A program made the position numbers and the translations under genes. From positions 1-40,270 of the forward strand of contig JALOAL010000018.1 of the NCBI GenBank assembly GCA_023228825.1: 40,270 bases of DNA, read 5' to 3'. Positions 25,250 through 34,500 of this stretch are shown in pieces. This stretch comes from Dehalococcoidia bacterium. Lineage in GTDB: Bacteria > Chloroflexota > Dehalococcoidia > UBA2979. Positions within the stretch are counted from its first letter, which is position 1, and each line of letters starts with the position of its first letter. The notes under the pieces are model-generated. The model searched no databases and was not told the origin of the DNA. It was given only the letters and a program-made list of their open reading frames with translations.

Positions 25250-26232
25250 GTGGTGCCCACGAAGCCGAGCCGGACGGAGCAGCGCTGGAGACACGGGATG
25301 GAGCAGCTCACACTCCGCGACCTCACCGGGTACTGGGAGTTCCACAACCGCACCGAGAACAAGTCGGCGGACACCGTGCGTTGGTGCAACGACGCGCTCG
25401 CCACGCTCGAGCGGTACCTCGTGGGCGCGGGGATGTCCACGCTGATCGCCGACATCGGCGAGCCGGAAGTGCGCGGGTTCATCGCGCACATGCAGCAGCA
25501 ACACTGCTGGGAGGGACTGGAGGGGCGGGAGAGTGAGCGACTGCTCGCGGCGGAGAGCATCCAGACGCGCGTGCGCGCGCTGAAGGCGTTCTTCGCCTGG
25601 CTGCACCGCGAGGACTACACCGAGAGCCACCGCCTTGGGCGGCTCCCCAACTACAAGACGCCGAAGCAGGTGGTCGAGGTCCTCACGGAGGCCGAGATCG
25701 GCCGGCTGCTGAAGGCATGCGACCCGAAGACGGCGTGGGGCGCACGCGGCCATGCGATCGTGACCCTCGCGCTCGACTCCGGCCTCCGCCTCAGCGAGAT
25801 CACGGGACTGCGCACCGCGGACCTGAACCTGAGGCCGGCTGGCTGAAGGTGCTCGGGAAGGGTGGGAAGGAGCGCATCGTGCCCTTCGGCACGGCGACGC
25901 AGCGCGCGCTGTGGCGCTATCTGCACCACTACCGCCCCGCACCGCTCGGCACCGATGTCTACTTCTTCCTGACCCTGGACGGGCGTCCGCTGACCAAGGG
26001 CGGCCTCGCCTCGCTCTTCCACCGGCTACGGACGCGGTCGGGCGTCACGCGCCTCCATCCGCACCTCTGCCGGCACACCTTCGCGACGCGCTACCTGATC
26101 AACGGTGGCGACGTGTTCAGTCTCCAGCAGATCCTCGGGCACACGACGCTGGAGATGGTGCGTCGCTACGTGAACCTGGCGTCGGCGCACGTGGCCGTGC
26201 AGCACCGCAAGTATTCGCCGATGGACCAGATC
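25250..26232 (+). pseudogene. Tyrosine recombinase/integrase with a frameshift
   Basis: The first frame (25250-25846) holds the SAM-like N-terminal domain (residues ~20-120) and the start of the catalytic domain with its first Arg (LDSGLRLSEITGLR). It then runs into a stop after LRPAG. The rest continues one frame back from about 25831: EAGWLKVLGKGGKER (catalytic Lys), HLCRHTFATRYL (His-x-x-Arg), LQQILGHTTLEMVRRYV (His and Tyr). Loss of one G in the CTG(G)AGGCC context explains the break. All catalytic residues survive across the two frames, so it is either a recent pseudogene or a sequencing error. The second frame has no stop until 26799, inside the opposite MFS gene, so the natural 3' end may also be lost. 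GGAGG precedes GTG 25250/25253; ATG 25298 is an alternative. Confidence 0.85.
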
Positions 26233-26364
26233 GTCGGTGGCGGACGGGGAGGTGAGGCATCGCGTCCGGCGTCTGGCTCGGAAGGGGGGGCAGTCCTCAT
26301 CCCTCATAACCCTATGTCCGGATCTGCCTCCTCCGGAGGGGGAGACACTGGTCCGTCATCGTCG

Positions 26365-27657
26365 CTACGCTTGATCCGGCGATGTTGGCCGCACAACGCT
26401 CACACCTCCACCGCTTGCCGGGACGAGCGTGGCTCCTTGTTCACGGATATCGTGCCGAATAGGCAACATGATCGCGAGGTACGCGAACACGCCGACCACA
26501 AGGATCCCGCCAGAGAACACGAAGACTTCAGTCAGGCCGAAGGCATCCACAACGGCGGCACCCACGAGCGCACCCAGCACCATGCCGATCGATACGCCGG
26601 TGTTGTTCAGGCCCATCAGCACGCCCATCCCGACGGTCCGGCCCAGCGTGACGAAGATCGCCTGCTGCGCTGGAGTTGCGATGGCCTCGCCCACCCCACC
26701 GAACATGACGACCACCAGCAGCCACGGCGCAAGCGGGAAGTTGATCCCCCCTACTGTGATGTCGACAGTCGTCCCCGGTGCGAAGGGGATGAGGGCTAGG
26801 CCGACCGCGGACAGTACGAGGCCGATCACCACCAGGGTGACGCGGTCCGCGCGGTCCGCGAGCCAACCGGTGAGTGGCTGTAGGGCAGCGGTCACCAACG
26901 TCCGTGCGGAGAGCAGCAAGCCAACCAGGAGCGCGCTGTCGATCCCCAGCCCCTCAGCGTCCACCACGTAGATGGCGAGGAACGAGAAGGCGGCCCCCCA
27001 GCCCACGGCCGTCAACACCATGAACAGAACCGATCCCTGAACTGCTGCACGACTCAGGATCTGTAACCAGGGCATACCCTTCTGCGCGGGCTCGTCCGTT
27101 CCCGACCGGTCGGACGGTAGCCAGAGGAGCGTGGCAATAGCAGTCCCCGAGAGCATCAGTCCCATCAGTAGGAACGCTGCATCAGCGTTGAACAGGTCTC
27201 GAAAGGCCCCACCAAGGAGCGGCCCGGCACCGAATCCGGCCATCTGAGCGATCATAAACACACCCATGTATCGGCCCTCCTTGCCCGGTGGGGATAAGAG
27301 GCCGATGTACGCCAGAGTCATTGGGAAGACACCCGCGGCACCGAATCCCGAGAGGATCCGAAAGAACACCACGAGTTCCCAGGTCGGAGAGACGAGGTAG
27401 CCAAACGCCCCGACGGCGTAGATGGCGAAGCCGCCCGAGATGAAGACTTTGAGACCGAACCGGTCTCCGAGCGTACCGATCCATGGAGACATGATGATCT
27501 GAGCGATCGCGAGGCCCGAGAACGAAAGGGCCACCGCGTATGACGGTCCCCCAAGTTCGTCGCCGACGTAGATGGGTAACAGCGGCGAAACCATGCTTAC
27601 GCCCACCATGGCGACGAACATCGCCATGGAGATCATCAGGAACGCCTGGGATCGCAT
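26365..27657 (-). CDS. MFS transporter
   Basis: A 430-aa membrane protein with 12 predicted helices. The first helix is MISMAMFVAMVGVSMVSPLL. The MFS motif A after helix 2 is GTLGDRFGLKVFISGG, and its copy in the second half is GWLADRADRVTLVVIG. A cytoplasmic loop (~residues 190-215, SDRSGTDEPAQKG) separates the halves. It is probably a drug or organic-solute exporter or importer; the substrate is unknown. The frame opens further upstream, but ATG 27657 with GAAGGGA just before it gives the expected short N-terminus. It lies 83 bases downstream of the CoA-transferase gene on the same strand and may be co-transcribed with it. Confidence 0.9.
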   Translation of the reverse strand: MRSQAFLMISMAMFVAMVGVSMVSPLLPIYVGDELGGPSYAVALSFSGLAIAQIIMSPWIGTLGDRFGLKVFISGGFAIYAVGAFGYLVSPTWELVVFFRILSGFGAAGVFPMTLAYIGLLSPPGKEGRYMGVFMIAQMAGFGAGPLLGGAFRDLFNADAAFLLMGLMLSGTAIATLLWLPSDRSGTDEPAQKGMPWLQILSRAAVQGSVLFMVLTAVGWGAAFSFLAIYVVDAEGLGIDSALLVGLLLSARTLVTAALQPLTGWLADRADRVTLVVIGLVLSAVGLALIPFAPGTTVDITVGGINFPLAPWLLVVVMFGGVGEAIATPAQQAIFVTLGRTVGMGVLMGLNNTGVSIGMVLGALVGAAVVDAFGLTEVFVFSGGILVVGVFAYLAIMLPIRHDIREQGATLVPASGGGVSVVRPTSPDQA

Positions 27658-27740
27658 GCATGTCCCTTCGACCGTAGATGCCTCTCCGCCGGCGGCAGTA
27701 GACCACGCCGTTCTATCCGGCAGTCGCGGGGGCGGTGTGG

Positions 27741-30209
27741 TCAGCGATGCCTTTGGATCACCTCGTCTGTGAAGCGCGTCCCGACCTGACCGCTCGCGAC
27801 GAGCGCGTCGTACTTGGAGGCGTCGTACCCGAGTACCTCGCGGTAGACGTACTCGTTGTCCTCGCCCAATCGGACTGCACCTCGCCAGAACGGATTCGGT
27901 GTGGACTTCCAACTGAACACGCTACCGGCATGGTCGAAGCTGCCAATGTCGTCGCGGCTGATGCGTCGAAACCAGTTACGCGAGCGTAGATGGCGGCAGT
28001 GGAAGCAGTCGGCGACATCTTGGACCGGGCCCGCAGGGACCCTCGCAGTGACGAGCGCCTCGAACAGTTGCCAGCGATCCCAGCCGGCGACAGCGTCGGC
28101 GACGATCACATCCACTTCCCGTCGGTGCTCCCAACGTTCATGTTGTGAGGCGAAGCGCGGATCACTCACCACGGCTTGGAGGCCAAGAACGTCGCAGAGG
28201 TTGCGCCATTGCTCATCGCTGCTGACATCGATGGCAATCCACCGATCGTCGCCGGCGCACCGGTAGGAGTTGTGCGGGGCGTGACTCACGTGGTCGTTAC
28301 CACGCGCACTTGGTGTGCTTCCCGACATCTGGCAAAGCAGCATGTCCGGCGCCACCATCGCCATGAACGCCTCGATCTGAGGAACCTCGATCAACTGGCC
28401 TCGCCCGCTGCGAGCGCGGTGGCGGAGCGCCGCCGCCGTGGCGAACGCGGCCGTAAGTCCCGCAACCGAGTCGCAGGCATAGTCTTCACCCGCAGCGTCC
28501 GGTGTGGCGTCCGGATAGGCGCGCACCATGAGGTAGCCGACCATCGCCTCGAGGTGGTTACCCCAGGCCCGATAGTCGCGGTACGGACCGGTCAGACCGA
28601 AGCCGGGCATCCGGGTGAAAATGATGCCCGGGTTGATCTCACGCAACTCGTCATAGGTGATGCCCAGCCGGTCGATCGTCTCAGGCACGTTGTTCTCAAC
28701 GATCACGTCTGACACCGCGACGAGGCGTAGGAAGGCTTCCCGTCCTTCAGGTGTTCGTACATCCCCCGCGAACGAGCGCTTGTTGTGGGACGATGAGTTG
28801 AAGGAGAACCCTGAGTTCCATGGCTCGACCATGCTGATTGGAACCGAGACGCCTTCGCGGGGTACGAGCGTACGTGTCTGGGGCTGGAGCCCGGTGACCG
28901 GCTCCATCCGAATCACTTCCGCGCCCCATTCGGCAAGGAGTTGTGATGCGAATGGGCCTGCCCATACGACGGAGAGGTCGATGACCCGCACGCCATCGAG
29001 AGGCAGGGGGGCTGGCCCCTCGACGCGATCGCGAGCGAGTGGCGGTTGCTTCAACTCAGCCAGTACCTCGGCTCGGTGCTCGTCGAGCAAGGGCGCCCGC
29101 CGAGCGACGGGGCGAGGCGTCTCGGACATGATGAACGGTCGCGCGGGGTAGTCCAGGGCACCTGCCTCTGGGTGTTCGATTCGCTCGAAGGCTCCCTGAG
29201 CGCGGAAATTCGGATCGGCGAGGGCATCAGCGACGGTGTACACGGCGCCGCCGAGCACCCGGTTCTCCTGGGCGATCGCGAGCGCTTCGCGCATCGTGTA
29301 GCGGGTCGTCCAGCCGAGGTAGGCCGTCTCGATCTCATCGATCAGTTCGCGGGGCATCTCGTGGCGCTGCCCACAGACCTCCGACTGTTCCGCGAGGTCG
29401 TCGCGCCCGATCATCCTGAGCAACTGGGGGAGTCGCTGGCCGCCCAGCAGGTTGATGTAGCCGTCGGCGCAGGGCCGCACGCCCGACGCCACCGTGAAGC
29501 CCTCGCCTCGCCGACGTGAAATGTTCCCCGTCCACGCATAACTCAGCAGATTGAGCTGACGGCGATCTTTCCCGCCCGCCTGCGTCTCGTAGATCGAGCA
29601 GTCAATGTGCTCCCCGTGCCCGGTCGCCTCTTGGCGCACCACGGCGAGCGTGACCGCAAGCGCCGACGCAATGCCCGCGTGAGTGAGCGCGAAGTCGCCG
29701 CTCAGTCGGAGTGGCTCGCGATCTGCATGGCCGGTCGAGTACATCTCGCCGCCCATGGCCTGCAGGACGATGTCACTCTCGGGTAGCTGAGCGTACGGGC
29801 CATCCTGGCCATACGGGGTGATCGAGCAGATGACGAGACCAGGGTGTTCCTCCATCAGCTCGGAGGGATCTAGTCCGAGTTCCGTCATCCGGCCCGGAGC
29901 CAAGTCCTCTAGGACGACGTGCGAGCGTGCGATGAGCGAACGGATGAGCGCGCGTCCGTCGGCTGTCTCGATGTCCGCGACCACGCTGCGCTTGTTCGTG
30001 TTCAGCCAGAGGAACGAGGGGCTCTTCTCTACGCTGACGCTCTCAAGGCCCGCTGGTCGGAGATGTCGCGTTCGGTCGCCACCCGGAGGTTCCACCTTGG
30101 TGACGGTCGCGCCGTAGTCGGCGAGGAGTTTTCCGGCATGGGGCCCCGCGACGCCCTGAGCAAGTTCCAGGACGTGTAGGCCCTCAAGTGGTCCAGTGTG
30201 CGAGATCAC
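27741..30209 (-). CDS. Two-domain CaiB/BaiF (family III) CoA-transferase
   Basis: About 822 aa made of two complete family III CoA-transferase domains in tandem. Domain 1 starts PLEGLHVLELAQGVAGPHAG with LADYGATVTKVEPPGGD and has a candidate catalytic Asp at ~172 (SGDFALTHAG). Domain 2 starts near residue 390 with LDGVRVIDLSVVWAGPFASQ and has Asp ~580 (YACDSVAGLTAA). Single-domain enzymes form interlocked dimers, so this chain may fold as a covalent dimer. The role would be moving CoA from a donor thioester to a carboxylic acid. The frame is open to 30443, but the upstream part does not look like the family; GTG 30209 is chosen, with a weak ribosome-binding site. It heads a minus-strand pair with the MFS gene. 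Confidence 0.88.
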   Translation of the reverse strand: MISHTGPLEGLHVLELAQGVAGPHAGKLLADYGATVTKVEPPGGDRTRHLRPAGLESVSVEKSPSFLWLNTNKRSVVADIETADGRALIRSLIARSHVVLEDLAPGRMTELGLDPSELMEEHPGLVICSITPYGQDGPYAQLPESDIVLQAMGGEMYSTGHADREPLRLSGDFALTHAGIASALAVTLAVVRQEATGHGEHIDCSIYETQAGGKDRRQLNLLSYAWTGNISRRRGEGFTVASGVRPCADGYINLLGGQRLPQLLRMIGRDDLAEQSEVCGQRHEMPRELIDEIETAYLGWTTRYTMREALAIAQENRVLGGAVYTVADALADPNFRAQGAFERIEHPEAGALDYPARPFIMSETPRPVARRAPLLDEHRAEVLAELKQPPLARDRVEGPAPLPLDGVRVIDLSVVWAGPFASQLLAEWGAEVIRMEPVTGLQPQTRTLVPREGVSVPISMVEPWNSGFSFNSSSHNKRSFAGDVRTPEGREAFLRLVAVSDVIVENNVPETIDRLGITYDELREINPGIIFTRMPGFGLTGPYRDYRAWGNHLEAMVGYLMVRAYPDATPDAAGEDYACDSVAGLTAAFATAAALRHRARSGRGQLIEVPQIEAFMAMVAPDMLLCQMSGSTPSARGNDHVSHAPHNSYRCAGDDRWIAIDVSSDEQWRNLCDVLGLQAVVSDPRFASQHERWEHRREVDVIVADAVAGWDRWQLFEALVTARVPAGPVQDVADCFHCRHLRSRNWFRRISRDDIGSFDHAGSVFSWKSTPNPFWRGAVRLGEDNEYVYREVLGYDASKYDALVASGQVGTRFTDEVIQRHR

Positions 30210-30392
30210 TTCATCATCTCTGCTGACTAGCCGAAGCCTGGCGCTACACGTTGGCTTCCCTCCCGCGTGCGACGGGCCCCGTGCTCTATCGCAGCGCGTG
30301 GCGGAGAGAACGCGGACAGTGTCCATGGTTAGCGGCGGCCCGGATTCGGGTGTTCTCCCCAATCTCGCGTGCGCACGGACACATATCGGCGT

Positions 30393-30408
30393 GAACCGCA
30401 AACGGTTC
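30393..30408. promoter_or_regulatory. Inverted repeat upstream of the CoA-transferase gene
   Basis: GAACCG-CAAA-CGGTTC: perfect 6-bp arms with a 4-base spacer, 184 bases upstream of GTG 30209. The surrounding 30210-30508 holds no recognisable gene. It could be an operator, but the size is close to what chance allows. Confidence 0.35.
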
Positions 30409-30508
30409 GATCGAGTCCCATCGAAGCCGGAGGGTTTGAGCAAGGCGGGACCGTCGAAGTGGGCGACCCTCGCCTGATAGGACTCGTGGTGAACCGACGC
30501 GAGTGCCT

Positions 30509-32934
30509 CTAGATGAGGCCACGCTCCATGGCGAAGCGGGTAGCCGCTGCGCGGGATCGGACGTCGATCTTCGCGAAGATCCGCTCAAGGTGGCGTTCGA
30601 TCGTCTTGCGGCTCAACGTGAGGGTGTCCGCGATCTCCTGGTTGGTCTGGCCGTCCGCCACGAGTTGTAGCACTTCAACCTCGCGTTTGGAGAGTCCGCT
30701 CGGAAGCGCCTCGGTGCTCTCCTGGGATGTCTCGGCGATGCGAGTAATCGCGGCTCGCGCTTCGTCGAAGATGCACTCCTCCGGCAACGCGCGTCCGCGA
30801 GCGTACGCCGCTGCGAACCCGGACTCTCCGAGGCTGGCGCGGAGTGAGTCTCGCAACTGGGCCTCGAATGGGACGTCGGCGGGCCACACGTATGATCGGT
30901 GACGGGCGCGAACTCTGTCTGCGGTACCGACCAATGACGCGGCCACGGAACGGTTCAGCAGGTCAACCCGCGCGATGGTGATGAGCATCCCGGCGAGGCC
31001 ACCAGGGCCACGCTCCAAGGCGAGGCTGAGGGCGTGTCGAAACAGATCGATGGCCCGGGTGCGGTTGCGCTGGAGGTACATGAGGAGCGCCATGTTTCCC
31101 GCCACGGATGGGGTCGGAGTCGGGACGCCGAGTTGCGCGAACAGCGCGAGACTTTCCTCATACAACTCAAGAGCGGCGCCCGTGTGCCCGAGGTGAAATC
31201 GCGATTCGGCGAGGTACCCGGCGAGCCACGCGACGCCGTACTGGTCACCTATCTCGCGCAGGGCGGTAATGCTCGGCTCCATCTGCACCACCGCACCACG
31301 AAAGTCCCCCTGTCTCATGCGCGCCCAGCCCATGTGGGCGTTCGCCCATGCGAGATCCGTCCGGTTCCCGTGCTCGAAGGCAGCCTCCAGGCAGCGCTGG
31401 TAGCACTCGATCATACGGTCCGGGTCGCCGTCGATGGCCGCGAGTGATCCTTCGATTCGCCAGAGTTCTCGCTCATGTTTCTGGCCGATCTCTCGCTGGC
31501 GAAGCCGGCGGACAATCAGGCGCATGGCCTCACTGTTGCCTTGATAGGAAGCGAGTACGCCGGACAGGACAAGGACGTCATTCTGGAGGTCGAGGTTGTC
31601 GGGCTCCCGGCAGGCTCCGAGTGCCTGGTCTGCCCACCGCCGGCCCTCCGTGAGTCGCGACTGGATCAGCCAGAATCGGCCGATCGCCGCGACGATCTCT
31701 AACGAGAGGTGCGGATCGTGCTCTGTTGACCACTCCAGGACCGCGGTGATGTTGCCGTACTCGCGGTCGATCTCTCTCGCGATGCGTACTTGCTCCGCGC
31801 CACGCAGCCCTAGTTCATATCGTCTGAGGCTGTTCCTGACGAGGCCCGCGAGTCGGCCATGCGCTTCGTCGAGTGAGTCCCGTTCCTGCAGTCGCTCGAG
31901 GCCGTACTGACGGAGGGTCTCGAGCATTCGGTATCGCATCTGCGAGTCAGCTTGCTCTGCGATCAGCAGCGATTTCTCGACCAGTCGGGTCAGCACCTCA
32001 AGGGTTTGGTCCTCGTCTCTCAGGCCACTGATCTCGGATGCCCCGGCGAGGCTGCAGCCCCCGACGAAGACGGAGAGGCGGGCGAACACTTCCTGCTCGG
32101 CTGCCGAGAGAAGGGCATAGCTCCAGTCGATCGACGCTCGGAGGGTGTGATGACGGTCAGGTCGCCCCCCGTTCGCGTGTGCTTGCACGTTGAGGTGATC
32201 GTTGAGTCGCGCAGCGATGTCGTCAGGGGTGAGGACCCGAGCACGCGCCGCAATTAGTTCGATCGCGAGGGGCAGCCCGTCGAGTTGTTGGCAGAGTCGA
32301 CTGACGGCAGAGAGGTTTTGCTCATTCAGCGTGAAGGCGGGCTCCACGGCCTGGGCACGCTCCACGAGCAATCTCACGGCTGGCTGCTGGAACGCCTCCT
32401 CGACGGTCAGATGCGCCGAGAGAGGTGCGAAGCCGAGGGGCGAGACATGCCACTCTGCCTCCCCTTTGGCCCCCAGCGCGGTTCGGCTGGTGGTGAGGAT
32501 ATGGGTGGAGGGGCTCGCTTTGAGGAGCGCAGCGGCGAACGCGGCAGTCGCTTCGGCGAGATGCTCACAGTTGTCGAGGATCAGGAGGCGCGCGCGCCGC
32601 CCAAGCATCTCGCCAAGCGTATCGGCAGAGTGTTGAGAGCGTTCCCCGAGTTCAGGACCTCGGCGACGTGGCGCGCCAGGTGTGTGCCGTCGCGCAAGGT
32701 CGCGAGCTCGATGAACCAGACGCCACCCGGAAACGATCCCGCAGCCTCGCGAGCCGTGCGTAGAGCCAACCGCGTTTTCCCGACTCCTCCGGGCCCGGTC
32801 AGGCTCACGAGGCGCTGGTTCTCGAGCAGCGACTCGACGGCGAGGACGTCGCGTTCACGTCCGACGAGACTGGAGACCTCAGGCGGGAGGTTCCCGGTGA
32901 TCCGGGAGCGCATGGGCTGAGTGGACGGTGTCAT
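30509..32934 (-). pseudogene. AAA/NB-ARC-type ATPase LuxR transcriptional regulator, frameshifted
   Basis: The N-terminal piece (32934 down to ~32625) has SSLVGRERDV and the Walker A GPGGVGKT at residues 47-54. It leaves frame at HVAEVLNSGNALNTL. The next frame resumes as ADTLGEMLGRRARLLILDNCEHL (Walker B), then LTTSRTALG, the LPLAIELIAAR motif, a long TPR-like helical region and a C-terminal LuxR helix-turn-helix (LSKREVEVLQLVADG ... TIERHLERIFAKIDV). One lost G in CT(G)GCCGAT near 32624 restores a continuous ~800-aa protein. Everything else is intact, so it is a fresh lesion or a sequence error. It would be a signal-responsive activator for the flanking catabolic genes and is divergent from the first crotonase. 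Confidence 0.87.
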
Positions 32935-32972
32935 CGCGCGAATCCTACCTCAGTACGGCTGTGGTTCCCATG

Positions 32973-32997
32973 TCTCGAGTATCTCGAGTATCTCGAG
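32973..32997. promoter_or_regulatory. Three 9-bp iterons TCTCGAGTA upstream of the LuxR-type gene
   Basis: TCTCGAGTA, TCTCGAGTA and TCTCGAG follow each other at a 9-base period, so the palindrome CTCGAG occurs three times in 24 bases. They sit 39-63 bases upstream of the regulator's start, in the 276-base divergent region before the crotonase gene. Array form and position suggest a binding site for the adjacent regulator or another dimeric protein. The rest of the region shows no other strong signal. Confidence 0.5.
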
Positions 32998-33210
32998 CCA
33001 GTCCGCAGACCAGGCGCCTGCAGTCCCAGTGGATTGGGTATTTCACCTGAACCCACGCCTCCCCTGATCGAAGAGGATGCCAGCACGCCGTAGCACGACC
33101 GGCGACGCGCTCCGAGACGTCCTCGAGCCGTGCCTGCGTGGGACTCGCTAGGCGGCCGTCGATAGAGCCCTGGAATCGGCGCGGGGAGACCCCGCGACTG
33201 AGGTAGATAC

Positions 33211-34080
33211 GTGGACTTCGAGACGATTCTCTTCGAGCAGAGCGGCGCCGTGGCGACCATTACGCTGAACCGTCCAGAGGCGCTTAACGCGATCTCACCG
33301 ACGCTTGAGGCAGAGCTGCATCAAGCACTCGACGTGGCAGACGCCGATTCCAGCGTGCACGCGATCATTCTCACCGGGGCGGGGCGCGCGTTCTCGTCGG
33401 GCTACGACATCTCAGGAGGCGATGGCGGGCCGGAACGCGTCCCGCCATCACCGGTCGGGCCGTACCTCCGTGACCGCCTGAACCGCTCGATGAGCGACCC
33501 CAAGAAGATGCTGCACATCATGGAATTGGGGACGCCGGTCATCGCTGCCATCAACGGATGGTGCATCGGTGGCGGCTTCTTCTACTCCCTGCCTTGCGAC
33601 ATCACGATTGCTTCCGACCGCGCAGTCTTCGCGCTGCCGGAGGTGCGGATGATTTCCAACTCGACATTCCTCTTCGCGGCAATCGCCGGCTGGAAGGTTG
33701 CGCATCGGTACACCCTGACGGGTGATCACTTCGATGCGGCGGAGGCATTGAGGATCGGGGTGATCAACGAGGTGGTGCCGCACGACGACCTCATGACGCG
33801 CGCGACCGCCCTCGCGGAGCGGCTCGCCAATGTGCCGCCAGACTCCGTGCGGCTGAACAAGCTCGTGACAACCTACGGCCTCGAGGCAATGGGCCTCTCC
33901 AGCGCGCTCAACATCAACGGCATGCTCTCGGCGTTCGCTCACGCTTCCGGCGATGGGCCTGATGTGGCGCACCTGGAGGAAGCGCGCAAGCAGGGTGGCC
34001 TGCGCGCGTTCCTCGAAGCGCGCGATGGCCCGTTCCTGCCCGAGCCGTTCGGGCCCAGGAGCAGAGTGAGCCAGGACTGA
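33211..34080 (+). CDS. Enoyl-CoA hydratase/isomerase (crotonase) family protein
   Basis: A 289-aa crotonase. The family opening ATITLNRPEALNAIS, the oxyanion-hole strand GRAFSSGYDIS and the second oxyanion segment AINGWCIGGGF are clear. The first catalytic Glu position is kept (LPEVRMI), while the second Glu of true hydratases is replaced by Arg (KVAHRYTLTG), so it may be an isomerase, hydrolase or atypical hydratase. The C-terminus carries a short Pro-rich tail. The start is GTG 33211 with GAGG upstream. It is the first plus-strand gene of the catabolic region, divergent from the regulator and followed by the decayed ccr remnant. Confidence 0.9.
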   Translation: MDFETILFEQSGAVATITLNRPEALNAISPTLEAELHQALDVADADSSVHAIILTGAGRAFSSGYDISGGDGGPERVPPSPVGPYLRDRLNRSMSDPKKMLHIMELGTPVIAAINGWCIGGGFFYSLPCDITIASDRAVFALPEVRMISNSTFLFAAIAGWKVAHRYTLTGDHFDAAEALRIGVINEVVPHDDLMTRATALAERLANVPPDSVRLNKLVTTYGLEAMGLSSALNINGMLSAFAHASGDGPDVAHLEEARKQGGLRAFLEARDGPFLPEPFGPRSRVSQD

Positions 34081-34192
34081 CTCACGATGAGGACATCGCT
34101 CGTCTCCGGCCCGTTTCTGACTCCGCTACGGAGCGGATCGGAGGTACACGCTCTCCGCGAATCTTGCGGATCGTCGGTTTCAGGAGATCCCT

Positions 34193-34358
34193 ACGACTAC
34201 CACCGCCGAGAAGAAGGACCTGTACGAGATCGGCGAGACGCCGCCGTTGGGCACGTGCCGAAGCAAGATGTACGGCTCGCTGACCAGGCCAGCCGAAGCA
34301 TGCGTTCCAGGTCCAGCCATGGACGTGCCCGAGATGGGCCCGAAGTGAGGTGCTCGTG
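34193..34358 (+). pseudogene. Decayed N-terminal remnant of crotonyl-CoA carboxylase/reductase
   Basis: The gap 34081-34465 hides a broken gene start. AGGAG at 34182-34186 precedes ACG at 34193, where an ATG would be expected, and then TTTAEKKDLYEIGETPPLG. This matches the start of crotonyl-CoA carboxylase/reductase (KKDLYEIGExPPLGHVPKxMYAW in the family). The match continues only by switching frames: HVPK (frame +2), KMYGSLTRP (frame 0), AFQVQ (frame +1), MDVPEMGP (frame 0) and EVLV (frame +1), after which it is lost. At least five frame changes and a lost start codon mean it is dead. The intact enzyme reductively carboxylates crotonyl-CoA in the ethylmalonyl-CoA pathway, which fits a CoA-thioester gene cluster. 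Confidence 0.75.
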
Positions 34359-34452
34359 CCGGACGCTCCCAGCGAGGGTGCCTGCCCAGACCTTTCCAGA
34401 ACGTTGGGAATGAGCCGGATGGCTGGCTAGGCCGCATCCCGGGATGCAAGAG

Positions 34453-34500
34453 GAGGGGATTTTAAGTGAAACAACAGAGGGGACTTCAAGTGGAACAGTC
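34453..34500 (+). repeat. 24-bp tandem duplication of the ribosome-binding site and start
   Basis: 34453-34476 and 34477-34500 are imperfect copies (18 of 24 match), each with GAGGGG, then AAGTG at the same spacing. This yields two in-frame candidate starts for the solute-binding protein (GTG 34466 and GTG 34490), each with its own ribosome-binding site. Confidence 0.65.

Noticed and set aside
25820..25850. Programmed frameshift in the integrase
   Set aside because: There is no slippery heptamer, no downstream pseudoknot evident, and tyrosine recombinases are not known to use frameshifting; a lost G is simpler.
26320..26350. CTCCTCCGGAGG hairpin as a third copy of the interrupted msrA hairpin
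   Set aside because: Only the CCTCC/GGAGG core is shared; the loop and outer arms differ, so it is not a convincing repeat family member, and it is too short to call a terminator for the MFS gene with confidence.
34087..34413. 108-codon frame after the first crotonase
   Set aside because: It has no ribosome-binding site and its translation is not protein-like; the ccr remnant read across frames explains the region better.
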